Shown piece by piece: positions 43,931 through 53,121 of a DNA stretch of 64,000 bases. The position numbers were made by a program, and so were the translations under genes. The stretch covers positions 1,364,001 to 1,428,000 of the forward strand of contig NZ_RBXA01000001.1 in the NCBI RefSeq assembly GCF_003634755.1. Reading direction: 5' to 3'. Numbering within the stretch: position 1 is the stretch's first letter; each line of letters starts with the position of its first letter. The DNA comes from Flavobacterium limicola. GTDB taxonomy: Bacteria > Bacteroidota > Bacteroidia > Flavobacteriales > Flavobacteriaceae. The notes under the pieces are model-generated. The model was given only the letters and a program-made list of their open reading frames with translations, did no database searches and was not told where the DNA came from.

Positions 43931-44341
43931 ATGAGAACATTACTTTTAATGGCATTGCTTTTTGGAGTTTTTAATAACTCAAATGCACAAGATTTAGTCT
44001 ATAAACCAAAGAATCCTGCGTTTGGCGGAGACACATTTAATTATCAATGGCTATTGAGTTCAGCTGATACGCAAAATGATTTTAAAGAAGATTCCAGAAC
44101 AGGATTTGAACAGAAATCGGAGTTGGAACGGTTTAAAGAAAACCTCAATAATCAGTTATTAAATAAAATTTCTAACTCCTTATTTGAAGATCAGTTTGGT
44201 GATAAAGGTATAGCTGAAGGATCCTATGTTTTTGGCAGTTTAGCGGTAGATATCTATCCATCAAACCTTGGTTTAGTAGTTGATATACTTGATACAGACA
44301 CTGGCGAACAGACGCAAATATTTATTCCAGGGAATAATTGA
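43931..44341 (+). CDS. csgF: CsgF-like curli assembly factor
   Basis: A 136-residue protein with signal peptide (1-19, ending SNAQ). The first mature residues DLVYKPKNPAFGGDTFNYQWLLSSADTQND correspond to the CsgF N-terminus (KNPNFGGNxxNxxWLL-like), which inserts into the CsgG pore constriction in E. coli. The C-terminus VDILDTDTGEQTQIFIPGN is a short beta hairpin. It links the nucleator to the pore at the surface. Located between csgE and csgG with a 111 bp gap after csgE. Confidence 0.9.
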   Translation: MRTLLLMALLFGVFNNSNAQDLVYKPKNPAFGGDTFNYQWLLSSADTQNDFKEDSRTGFEQKSELERFKENLNNQLLNKISNSLFEDQFGDKGIAEGSYVFGSLAVDIYPSNLGLVVDILDTDTGEQTQIFIPGNN

Positions 44342-44472
44342 TTTTTTTGAAAGATACACTTGGCTAGTTTTTATAGTTAAAAATTAATTCAATACTCACC
44401 TCATTCTTTACTTTAAGATTTGTGACATTATACTGTTTTTTTGCTCCCAAATAAGTTAATCAAGATATAACC

Positions 44473-45849
44473 ATGAATAAAAAACCTACTATCATTCTTC
44501 TGCTTGTTTTTTTGTTTTCTAGCTGTGCAGCATATTTCAATCAACCTGTTGGTATCGAAAAAGCAATTTATGGTGAGAATACTCCCGCAACCTCTTCATT
44601 GTTGAAATTGCCTAAACCAAAGGAACCTGTAGTTGTTGGCGTTTATAAATTTAAGGATCAAACTGGACAATACAAAGCCATAGAGCAGGGGAGTACATTT
44701 AGCACTGCAGTTACTCAAGGCGCAACATCAATACTGATTAAGGCTTTGGGGGATTCAAAATGGTTTGTCCCTATTGAAAGAGAAAATCTGGGAAACCTTT
44801 TGAATGAAAGAAATATAATACGGTCTACACGTCAAGAATATGCAGCAAGCTCAAATACGAATGAATCGCAATTAACCCCTCTGTTGTTTGCCGGAGTTTT
44901 ATTGGAAGGAGGTATAATATCGTATGATTCTAATATTATAACCGGAGGATTTGGCGCCAGATATTTTGGAACAGGAGCCTCAACACGGTACAGACAAGAC
45001 AGAATTTCAATTTATCTCAGGTTAGTATCTACATCAAATGGAAAAATTTTAAATACCGTTTATGTTTCTAAAACAATTTTATCTCAAAGTGTTGATGCTA
45101 ATTTATTTAAATACGTTAACATAAGAAGGCTTCTTGAAGTAGAAACAGGATTTACCAGAAATGAACCGATACAACTTGCCGTTACAGAAGCAATAGAAAA
45201 AGCAGTAGAAGGATTAATTGTTGATGGAATTAAAGATAATCTTTGGGAAGTAAATGCTACAAATATTCAAGTCAAAAACTTTTTAGATTCTTATACCAAA
45301 GAAAAAGATGAAGCTGATTTAGCCTTGCTTTATGGCAGAAATCAAAATGAAAAGCGCGGTAGATTTGGTGTAGAATTAGTTGGGGGAGCAACCTATATGG
45401 CAGGAGATTATCCCGACCCGGTAGCCAAGCCAATGTTAAGAGGAGCTTTCAAATTTTTTGTGACCCCCAATTTTAATATTAGTGCCTCTACCAATGTATT
45501 TAAACTTGGAAATAAAAACAAATTGGATGTGGGGTATACTTCATTGGATTTAAATTTAGAATATTTAGCACTTCCATACGATGTTTTGACACCTTACTTT
45601 TTTGTAGGAACGGGAACAACTTTTAATTCAGATTATAAAAATTCTAGCACTAAAATCCAATATGGGGCGGGTTTAGAATACTTAATAACCAATAATTTTG
45701 GATTCAAATTATATGGGGAGCATAATTTAAATTTTTCTGATAATATAGACTATATAGTGAGTGGTAAAAGAGATGATTATTATTGGCGTTTTGGAGCTGG
45801 AATAACCTATTATTTTCCACATAAATCAAAAATTAAAACAAAAAAATAA
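44473..45849 (+). CDS. csgG: CsgG curli secretion pore with C-terminal beta-barrel-like domain
   Basis: A 458-residue outer membrane lipoprotein: lipobox LFSSCAAYF (Cys at about 19), then the CsgG domain to about residue 265 (VVVGVYKFKDQTGQYKAIEQGSTFSTAVTQGATSILIKAL, WFVPIERENLGNLLNERNIIR, GARYFGTGASTRYRQDRISIYLRLVS). E. coli CsgG ends near 277. Here about 170 residues follow (RFGVELVGGATYMAGDY..., FKFFVTPNFNISASTNVFKLG, ending WRFGAGITYYFP), with alternating strands of an outer-membrane-protein-like barrel. The nonameric pore exports CsgA/CsgB. The extra domain may brace or decorate the pore; that is inference. Confidence 0.92.
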   Translation: MNKKPTIILLLVFLFSSCAAYFNQPVGIEKAIYGENTPATSSLLKLPKPKEPVVVGVYKFKDQTGQYKAIEQGSTFSTAVTQGATSILIKALGDSKWFVPIERENLGNLLNERNIIRSTRQEYAASSNTNESQLTPLLFAGVLLEGGIISYDSNIITGGFGARYFGTGASTRYRQDRISIYLRLVSTSNGKILNTVYVSKTILSQSVDANLFKYVNIRRLLEVETGFTRNEPIQLAVTEAIEKAVEGLIVDGIKDNLWEVNATNIQVKNFLDSYTKEKDEADLALLYGRNQNEKRGRFGVELVGGATYMAGDYPDPVAKPMLRGAFKFFVTPNFNISASTNVFKLGNKNKLDVGYTSLDLNLEYLALPYDVLTPYFFVGTGTTFNSDYKNSSTKIQYGAGLEYLITNNFGFKLYGEHNLNFSDNIDYIVSGKRDDYYWRFGAGITYYFPHKSKIKTKK

Positions 45850-45919
45850 TAGGATTGAAATCAAGATTTATACTGTTATTGATTGACCAGTTGTCTAATA
45901 AAAATAATACAATCTAAAG

Positions 45920-47401
45920 ATGAAAAAAATAGGAATAAAAATAGTACTTTGTTTTATTCTCTTGGTTTCTTGCACCGAAGAACAAATTGATGATAGTGGT
46001 ATAGGAATGGTAAAAGGAAGGGTAGTAAATTCAGAAACTTTTGAACCAATAGAAAACGCAAGAATATCGACGAGTCCCACTACGAATACATTTTTCACGG
46101 ATAAAGATGGTTATTTTGTTTTTGATGAAGTCTTGGTAGGGAAATATTCTTTTCAAGCACAAAAAGAAGGTTATATTACCAAATTTGAACCCGCTACTGT
46201 GGTGAAAAATACAACAATACAAATAATATTCGAATTGGATGTTTCTACAGCAAATAATAAGCCTCCAGAAATTCCTTTATTAACAGCACCTGTAGATAAT
46301 GCGAAAAGTCAAAGTTTAAAACTAAATTTAACTTGGACCGCTACTGATAAAGAGTCTGATCCGTTAACGTATACCGTCACTCTTAAAAATGGTACTACTG
46401 ATGTTATAACTACCTATAAAGATATAAAAACTACTACGTTTGAAATATCAGGTTTGAGTTATAGTACAAAGTATTATTGGCAAGTTTCCTCTTCAGATGG
46501 TATAAATAGTCCGTCAAATAGTGTGACAAATACCTTTACAACTTTGGCATTTCCAAATCCTAGGTTTTTGTACATCAAAAAAGTAAACAGTAATAATGTT
46601 ATTTACACCGCAGACGAAGCTGGAAATGAGTTGCAATTGTCTTCTTCTGAGGTGAATAGTTTTAGACCGAGAAAAAATTTGCAAATAAATAAAATTGCCT
46701 ATATTAGTTCCGACGGGTCTCAAAATCAAATTTATACAATGGATCCAGATGGTTCAAATGTTTTTAAAGTTACGAATTCCATTCCCATAGCCGGATTTAA
46801 TATGGAACACATTAATTACTGCTGGAGTACCAATGGAAGTCAATTGATTTATCCGAATTTTGACAAACTTTACCGAATTGATGCAAATGGAGGAGGATTG
46901 ATAGAATTATTTAAAACACCAAATGGTAAGTTTATTTCTGAATGTGACTGGAGTCAGGATGGAACTCAAATCGTATTGAAAGTAAATGATTTATCTGGAT
47001 ATAATGCAGAGATCTATGTTATAGATAACGCGGGAGCTGTTCTTTATGAAGTGCTTTCTGGTTTAAATGGTGCAGTTAGTGGATTAAATATTTCTGTAGA
47101 TAATCAAAAAATTGTTTACACGAGGGATATTTCAGGTTATCAAAGTTCAAATTACAGAAGACTAGATTCTCGAATTTTTATCTACAATCGTATCACTAAC
47201 ACTTCAACCGAATTAGATACCAAAAAGCCAGATGGCTACAATGACTTGGATGTTAAATTTTCTCCTAATGAAGCAGACGTAATTTTTACAAATACGTCTA
47301 ATGATGGAATTTCTATAAAAAATATTCAAAAAGCCAGTATCACTGACGTTGATTCCCGTACCACTTTATTTACTGGCGGTTCCATGCCTGAGTGGAAGTA
47401 A
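45920..47401 (+). CDS. Lipoprotein with carboxypeptidase-regulatory, FN3 and TolB-like propeller domains
   Basis: A 493-residue lipoprotein (lipobox LLVSCTEEQ). Domains in order: a carboxypeptidase-regulatory-like beta-sandwich (about 30-105: GMVKGRVVNSETFEPIENARIST...), an FN3-like domain (115-205: LTWTATDKESDPLTYTVTLKNG, YYWQVSSSDG), and a TolB/WD40-like six-bladed propeller (210-490; repeats such as IYTMDPDGSNVFKVTN and CDWSQDGTQIVLKVND). It is the last gene of the curli operon, 70 bp after csgG. It may be a surface anchor or chaperone for the fibre; this is inferred from position. Confidence 0.82.
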   Translation: MKKIGIKIVLCFILLVSCTEEQIDDSGIGMVKGRVVNSETFEPIENARISTSPTTNTFFTDKDGYFVFDEVLVGKYSFQAQKEGYITKFEPATVVKNTTIQIIFELDVSTANNKPPEIPLLTAPVDNAKSQSLKLNLTWTATDKESDPLTYTVTLKNGTTDVITTYKDIKTTTFEISGLSYSTKYYWQVSSSDGINSPSNSVTNTFTTLAFPNPRFLYIKKVNSNNVIYTADEAGNELQLSSSEVNSFRPRKNLQINKIAYISSDGSQNQIYTMDPDGSNVFKVTNSIPIAGFNMEHINYCWSTNGSQLIYPNFDKLYRIDANGGGLIELFKTPNGKFISECDWSQDGTQIVLKVNDLSGYNAEIYVIDNAGAVLYEVLSGLNGAVSGLNISVDNQKIVYTRDISGYQSSNYRRLDSRIFIYNRITNTSTELDTKKPDGYNDLDVKFSPNEADVIFTNTSNDGISIKNIQKASITDVDSRTTLFTGGSMPEWK

Positions 47402-47420
47402 TACTTCATCTTTTTTGTAA

Positions 47421-47456
47421 AAATGTCTATCTGTTTCGGATAGACATTTTTTTTAC
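47421..47456 (+). terminator. Curli operon terminator
   Basis: aaaaatgtctatc/gatagacattttttt, 9-13 bp stem with a long T-run. Confidence 0.88.
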
Positions 47457-47630
47457 ATGCATTTTAAGATATTTCTCTCTTAGATACTAAACGTAAGGTG
47501 TACATAAATTTTCTTTGCAGGACAAATTTATCACGAAACACTTCTTATTACTCGATAGGCAAAACCCAAAAAAATAATTACCTTTGCCAGACAACTACCT
47601 GCCATAAAGCAGGCTTCACAACTATACTAC

Positions 47631-48809
47631 ATGAGTTCAGATACTTCAAAAAGATATGCGCTACGCGGTGTTTCGGCATCCAAAGAAGATGTTCATAATG
47701 CCATAAAAAACATAGATAAAGGATTGTTTCCACAAGCTTTCTGTAAAATTGTCCCGGATTATTTAACCCAAGATGATGACTATTGTCTGATTATGCATGC
47801 TGACGGAGCCGGAACTAAATCCTCTTTGGCTTACATGTATTGGAAAGAAACCGGAGATATTTCCGTTTGGAAAGGCATTGCTCAAGATGCTTTAATCATG
47901 AATATTGACGATTTATTGTGCGTAGGAGCAACTGATAATATTCTACTTTCATCTACCATTGGAAGAAATAAAAATTTGATTACCGCCGAAGTAATTTCAG
48001 CGATTATTAACGGAACTGAAGAACTGATTAAAGAACTGGATTCTTTTGGAGTAACCATACATTCCACTGGCGGAGAAACGGCAGATGTGGGTGATATTGT
48101 TCGAACAATAATTGTAGATTCAACAGTTACGGCTCGAATGAAACGTTCTAAAGTGATCGATAATGCCAATATCAAAGCAGGTGACGTAATTGTAGGATTG
48201 GCTTCTTTTGGTCAGGCTACTTACGAGAAAAGCTATAATGGAGGAATGGGAAGTAACGGATTGACATCGGCGCGTCATGATGTTTTCGGGAAGTATTTGG
48301 CGACCAAATATCCGGAGAGTTTTGATGCTGCAGTTCCTGAGGAATTAATCTATTCCGGACAAGTAAAATTGACAGACGCCGTTGAAAATTCACCAATCGA
48401 TGCCGGACAATTAGTGCTTTCGCCAACCAGAACCTATGCGCCAATCATCAAGAAAATTTTAGACCAATATTCTTCCAATGAAATTCACGGAATGGTGCAT
48501 TGCAGTGGAGGAGCGCAAACTAAAATTTTACATTTCGTAGAAAATTTACATATTATAAAAGACAATTTATTTCCAGTTCCGCCATTATTCCAGTTAATTC
48601 AGGAACAATCTAAAACGGATTGGAAAGAAATGTACCAAGTGTTCAATTGCGGTCACCGTATGGAAATTTATGTCCCGGAAGCAGTTGCACAAGACATTAT
48701 TGCGATTTCTAAATCATTCAATGTTGATGCAAAAATCGTAGGTAGAGTAGAAGCTGCTACTGCAAAAAAACTGACTATTGCCAGTGAATATGGAACTTTT
48801 GAATATTAA
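47631..48809 (+). CDS. purM: Phosphoribosylformylglycinamidine cyclo-ligase (AIR synthase)
   Basis: A 392-residue enzyme that makes 5-aminoimidazole ribonucleotide from FGAM using ATP, step 5 of purine synthesis. Signature: HADGAGTKSSLAYMY, DDLLCVGATDNILLSSTIGRN and HSTGGETADVGDIVRT (ATP and FGAM binding), GDVIVGLASFGQATYEKSYNGGMGSNGLTSARHDVFGKY. It is about 45 residues longer than E. coli PurM, as is common in Bacteroidota. A TACCTTTG -7-like box lies at 47579-47586. The next gene (48864) is 54 bp downstream and may be co-transcribed. Confidence 0.92.
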   Translation: MSSDTSKRYALRGVSASKEDVHNAIKNIDKGLFPQAFCKIVPDYLTQDDDYCLIMHADGAGTKSSLAYMYWKETGDISVWKGIAQDALIMNIDDLLCVGATDNILLSSTIGRNKNLITAEVISAIINGTEELIKELDSFGVTIHSTGGETADVGDIVRTIIVDSTVTARMKRSKVIDNANIKAGDVIVGLASFGQATYEKSYNGGMGSNGLTSARHDVFGKYLATKYPESFDAAVPEELIYSGQVKLTDAVENSPIDAGQLVLSPTRTYAPIIKKILDQYSSNEIHGMVHCSGGAQTKILHFVENLHIIKDNLFPVPPLFQLIQEQSKTDWKEMYQVFNCGHRMEIYVPEAVAQDIIAISKSFNVDAKIVGRVEAATAKKLTIASEYGTFEY

Positions 48810-48863
48810 GTAGCTTTATTGTAAGTTCATTTTTCAATTGTTTAATCTTTTAATTTTTTATCT

Positions 48864-49223
48864 ATGTACGAATTGGTTTTTTGGAAATATCTTGAGGGAA
48901 TTTATCTCAACCATCACTTAGTTTATGAAACTATTACTGAAGAACAAGCTGAAATTGAAGGCCTTGAAGAACTGCCTGTTCCAGTTATCTTGAATAGAAT
49001 CGCTTCCGTATTTTCAAAATGGGAAAAAGTAGACGAGAAAAGTTGGAAAAATAACAATGGTGTAGGTGCTTTTCATATCAGGACGACGCCTCAAAGTATT
49101 AAAATTGATTGTTATGGTACTGAAGGAAAAACAATGGATTCTTTAGTGAATATAATGGATGAATTTAAATGTCCACTATATGATCCGCAAGTTCCGGAGC
49201 GTCATGACGAAATGAATGAATAA
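48864..49223 (+). CDS. Hypothetical small cytoplasmic protein
   Basis: A 119-residue acidic protein with no signal peptide or membrane segment. It begins MYELVFWKYLEGIYLNHHLVYETITEEQAEIEGLEELPVP and ends MDEFKCPLYDPQVPERHDEMNE. No known domain recognised; it appears as a conserved flavobacterial unknown next to purM in my recollection, which is weak evidence. A 54 bp gap to purM suggests a shared transcript. Confidence 0.65.
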   Translation: MYELVFWKYLEGIYLNHHLVYETITEEQAEIEGLEELPVPVILNRIASVFSKWEKVDEKSWKNNNGVGAFHIRTTPQSIKIDCYGTEGKTMDSLVNIMDEFKCPLYDPQVPERHDEMNE

Positions 49224-49287
49224 AATTTTCAGGAGCTTATCCAGCACTCCGTTACAATACTCCCTTAAAAAAAATATTTATCTAAAT

Positions 49288-49321
49288 CCTGAAAGGAGCT
49301 TCCGTTGGTCGCTCTTTCAGG
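49288..49321. repeat. Inverted repeat cctgaaaggagc/gctctttcagg
   Basis: The arms cctgaaaggagc (49288-) and gctctttcagg flank ttccgttggtc. It may terminate the plus-strand transcript; no T-run follows. Confidence 0.45.
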
Positions 49322-49415
49322 ACAAGAAAAATTATCTTTTTTGCAGTCGGGATTTTCACTTCGATCTGGGCTACATCAATCAGTGATGTATAACCCAAAT
49401 TAGTTTAAAATCAAC

Positions 49416-52244
49416 TTATTTTACTGTTGGTTTATTCAGAAGAATTGGTTCTCCAAAACCAATTTGTTCTAGTTTTTTCAATTGCGTTTCAGCATCACCT
49501 ATCACTAAATAGATCATTTTATCAGCATTCAAATACTTTTCTGAAAGCTTTTTTATAGCGTCAATACTACTGTTTTTCACAGTGTTTTCCTGTTGCTTTG
49601 CGTAATCATCAGCGTAATTGTAGTTGCTGATATCGTAGAGCATTTCCAGTTTAGAAGACAAAGTTTCAAATGCTCTGGCATTGCTTTTTATTAAATATCC
49701 TTTTGTCACTTCAAGATCATTCTCGTTGAAGTTTTTTCCATATTGCGAAAGAATTTCTTTGATTACCCTAACGGATTCAAACGTTACATTCGAACGAACT
49801 CCACTTGCAATAGTAAAAGGACCTTTGTTTACAGAACCATTGAAGGAAGAATTGATGCCATACGTATATCCTTTTCCTTCGCGTAATTGTTGCGTCAATT
49901 GTGATGCAAAACTGCCACCACCCAAACGGTAATTCATGATTTGAACAGGATAAAAATCCTCATCAGTTGCGGCAAGCGCAGGATATCCAATTCGGATTAC
50001 CGATTGTTTTGCACCCGGAACATCATAGAAATAAATTTTGGATGACGCTACGGTATTTGTAGTTAATGCTTTAGGAACCGTAACTTTTTTAGCTTCCCAG
50101 TTTTTATTTAAAGTCGCTAGTGAATTGGTCACCTCCGCTTTTGAAATAGCACCCACAATTTGGAAATTTGTAATTGATGGAGCTGAATTTTTAGCGTAAT
50201 AATTTTTCAAATCATCAATAATAATACTGTTTACAGCGTTTTCGGTGCCAATGCGGTTGTTGGATAAAATAGATTCGTTTCCATAAATTAATTTTTTGAA
50301 TTCATTTCGGGCAATACTGTTTGGATCCGCTTTTTGCTGTAGAATTTGGCTTAACGTACTTTGTTTAATTAAATTAAATTCCTTGGTATCCCAACGTGGT
50401 TCTAAAATTATTTCCTGAACTAATGCCATAGTCGCATTGTAATTCTTAGCTAAGGTATTTCCTGTAACAAATATAGATTCATCACTTGCATAGGCTCTTA
50501 TGGTGGCTCCTAGACTTTCAATCGCATTCTCCAGTTGCTCAGGAGTTTTGTTTTTAGTTCCTTTTGTCATCAGTTCCGCCAGCATATTCGAAACTCCTAT
50601 TTTATTTGCTTCTTCAAGCAACATTCCGCCTTTTATTTGCAATTGAAATTGAACAAGCGGCACTTCGTGGTTTTCAATTCCTAATACGTTTAGACCGGAT
50701 GACAACTTGCTTTTCCAAACTGTTGGTAATTTTACATCAGGACTTTTTCCATAAGCGGGTTCAACGCTTCGGTCAAATTTGGAAGGAGTCTTTTCATAGC
50801 TTGCAACAATACTGGCATCAAACGCATCTTCTTTACCTTCAATGATTTTTTCCTCAACAACGGCTGCTAATTGTGAACTTTCCAAGATTAAATTGGTTTC
50901 TCCTTTTGGAACAAAACTGGTGGCTACAAAATGTTTTCCTTTGATGTATTTTTGATATACACGCATTACATCTTCGGTAGTTACCGCAAGAATGTTTTTG
51001 ACATCTTGATTGATATAATCCGGAGTTCCTGCAAAAATTTCATATTGTGCCAGTTGAAATCCTTTTCCTAAAACACTGGATAAATTGGTGTAAAAAGCAG
51101 TCTCTTGTCCGGCTTTAATTCGATTTAAATCTTGCTGCGAAATTCCTTCGGCTTCGAAGTTTTTAAAAGCTTCGTTTACGCCGTTCATTACGTCATTCAA
51201 ATTTGTTTTTTCAAAAGCAGTAACACTTAGCATGTATTGACCCGCAATTTCTGAATTGTATTGGAAAACATCAGCGGCATCTGTTATTTTTTTGTCTTCC
51301 ACTAAAGTTTTATACAAAGGTGCTTTTTTACCTTTAGAAAGATAGCTTGCCAAAACTTCTAATGCATAACTATCAGGATGGTATTCGTAAACCGAAGGCC
51401 ATGTTACCGTGAGTTGCGGCAATTTGGCAAAATTATCTTCATAATATAATTTTTTAGTTTCCGTCAATATCACAGACTGTTTTTCCATTTTGGGAATGGC
51501 TTCCCCACGTTTGATTTCTCCAAAATATTTTTCGACCCAAGCTTTTGTTTGTTTGACATCAAAATCTCCGGCAATTGTTAATGTTACATTATTTGGTACA
51601 TACCAGCGGTTGTAGAAACTTTTTACATCTTCCAGTGTGGCATTTTGTAAATCTTCTAAGGAACCGATAACTTCCCAACTGTAGGGATGCGTTGCCGGGT
51701 ATAAATTTTTAGAGATTACAGAAAAATTGTGTCCGTAAGGTCGGTTGTCATAACTCTGTCTTTTTTCATTTTTAACGACTTGTTTTTCTTTGGCTAAAAC
51801 TGGCTCTGTAACCGTGTTGATGAAATAACCTAATTTATCGGCTTCGGCCCAAATCATTTTTTCTAATGCATCTTTAGGAACGGTCTGATAATAATTCGTT
51901 CGGTCTCTGCTGGTAGAACCATTGGCACCAGCCCCACCAATACGAGCACTCATTTTATCAAGCCCTCCTTTTCCTAAATTTTCCGATTCCAAGAAAAGTA
52001 AATGTTCAAATAAATGCGCAAATCCTGTACGACCTGCTTTTTCTCTTGCGGATCCTACGTGACTCGTCAAAGCAACAGCTACAACAGGATCTGAGCGGTC
52101 AATATGCAAGATGACTTGCAATCCGTTTTCTAAGGTAAATTTTTCAAATGCTACTTTGAATTCTTTTGATTTTTTATTTTGGGAGTGAGACGAAAAAGTG
52201 CTAAAAAGCACCAAATAGCACATTAATAACTGGATTGGTTTCAT
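49416..52244 (-). CDS. Two-domain M16 metallopeptidase
   Basis: A 942-residue secreted peptidase of the pitrilysin/insulinase family. Signal peptide 1-22 (ending SHSQ). The N-terminal M16 half holds the inverted zinc motif HLFEH (TGFAHLFEHLLF, about residue 77) with the distal Glu in EADKLGY-type downstream helix; the second half (from about residue 500: VWKSKLSSGLNVLGIENHEVPLVQF) is a fold-only homologue lacking HxxEH and ends LNKPTVK. The catalytic and closing halves form a clamshell. It probably degrades peptides in the periplasm. Single gene, divergent from the GNAT gene at 52493. Confidence 0.93.
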   Translation of the reverse strand: MKPIQLLMCYLVLFSTFSSHSQNKKSKEFKVAFEKFTLENGLQVILHIDRSDPVVAVALTSHVGSAREKAGRTGFAHLFEHLLFLESENLGKGGLDKMSARIGGAGANGSTSRDRTNYYQTVPKDALEKMIWAEADKLGYFINTVTEPVLAKEKQVVKNEKRQSYDNRPYGHNFSVISKNLYPATHPYSWEVIGSLEDLQNATLEDVKSFYNRWYVPNNVTLTIAGDFDVKQTKAWVEKYFGEIKRGEAIPKMEKQSVILTETKKLYYEDNFAKLPQLTVTWPSVYEYHPDSYALEVLASYLSKGKKAPLYKTLVEDKKITDAADVFQYNSEIAGQYMLSVTAFEKTNLNDVMNGVNEAFKNFEAEGISQQDLNRIKAGQETAFYTNLSSVLGKGFQLAQYEIFAGTPDYINQDVKNILAVTTEDVMRVYQKYIKGKHFVATSFVPKGETNLILESSQLAAVVEEKIIEGKEDAFDASIVASYEKTPSKFDRSVEPAYGKSPDVKLPTVWKSKLSSGLNVLGIENHEVPLVQFQLQIKGGMLLEEANKIGVSNMLAELMTKGTKNKTPEQLENAIESLGATIRAYASDESIFVTGNTLAKNYNATMALVQEIILEPRWDTKEFNLIKQSTLSQILQQKADPNSIARNEFKKLIYGNESILSNNRIGTENAVNSIIIDDLKNYYAKNSAPSITNFQIVGAISKAEVTNSLATLNKNWEAKKVTVPKALTTNTVASSKIYFYDVPGAKQSVIRIGYPALAATDEDFYPVQIMNYRLGGGSFASQLTQQLREGKGYTYGINSSFNGSVNKGPFTIASGVRSNVTFESVRVIKEILSQYGKNFNENDLEVTKGYLIKSNARAFETLSSKLEMLYDISNYNYADDYAKQQENTVKNSSIDAIKKLSEKYLNADKMIYLVIGDAETQLKKLEQIGFGEPILLNKPTVK

Positions 52245-52492
52245 TTTTTGAATTTAGGTTCAACGTTATTTTTCACAGCAAAGATCATTTTGCTTTAGAC
52301 ACTAAAAGTAAGAAAAAATAAAATACTATAGCATTAGCAAGTGTTAAGTTGGATTTTTGGATAAAGGCTATTAATCATTAAACAACATATTTGGTAGATT
52401 AGTAATGTAGCAGGAAAAAATATTTTTAGTACTAATCCTTTATGGTTTATATTTGAACGTCTTTATTGCTACACTCTAAATTGAATACCAAC

Positions 52493-53089
52493 ATGGATTT
52501 TAACTTTTCTGACCCTATAGTTTTGGAGGATGAAACTGTTTTATTACGGCCGTTGCAGGAATCAGATTCTGAAAATTTATTGGAAATTTCCCTTAATGAG
52601 CCAGAAACTTGGGAATATTCTTTGGTGCGTGCCAATGGCAGAGAAAATCTTGAAAAATATATTCAGATTGCACTAAAAGCCAGAGAAAACCAAAAAGAAT
52701 TTCCCTTTGTCGTTTTCGATAAAAAATCAGGAGAATATGCCGGAAGTACTCGTTTTTACGATATTAATTTTGAATTTAAAATGCTGCAATTGGGCTACAC
52801 TTGGTACGGAAAAGCTTTTCGGGGAACCGGACTTAATAAACATTGTAAATATTTACTTTTGCAATATGCATTTGAAACGCTTGGAATGGAGCGGGTTGAA
52901 TTTCGAGCTGACAATAATAACGAGCGAAGTATTGCAGCCATGAAAAGCATAGGTTGCAAAGTGGAAGGTATATTGCGCAATCACATGCCAACCTTAGGAA
53001 GTGACGCTCGGAGGGACAGTATTATTTTAAGTATTCTAAAAAATGAATGGTTTGATGAAGTGAAAGAGAATCTAAAAAGGAGATTATAG
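52493..53089 (+). CDS. GNAT acetyltransferase
   Basis: A 198-residue RimJ/RimL-type acetyltransferase: ETVLLRPLQESDSENLLEISL (first strand/helix), GKAFRGTGLNKHCKYLLLQYAF (acetyl-CoA loop; RGTGLN is the Q/RxxGxG/A signature) and MERVEFRADNNNERSIAAMKSIGCKVEGILRNH (typical C-terminal strand). An upstream in-frame TTG would add nine residues; the ATG at 52493 is preferred. It ends 32 bp before the convergent PAS gene. Substrate unknown. Confidence 0.88.
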   Translation: MDFNFSDPIVLEDETVLLRPLQESDSENLLEISLNEPETWEYSLVRANGRENLEKYIQIALKARENQKEFPFVVFDKKSGEYAGSTRFYDINFEFKMLQLGYTWYGKAFRGTGLNKHCKYLLLQYAFETLGMERVEFRADNNNERSIAAMKSIGCKVEGILRNHMPTLGSDARRDSIILSILKNEWFDEVKENLKRRL

Positions 53090-53121
53090 CAAATAATCCT
53101 TTGCAAATGTAGCTTTCAAGT

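Noticed and set aside
47498..47698. 66-codon plus-strand frame before purM
   Set aside because: It overlaps the purM start and has Cys/His-rich random composition.
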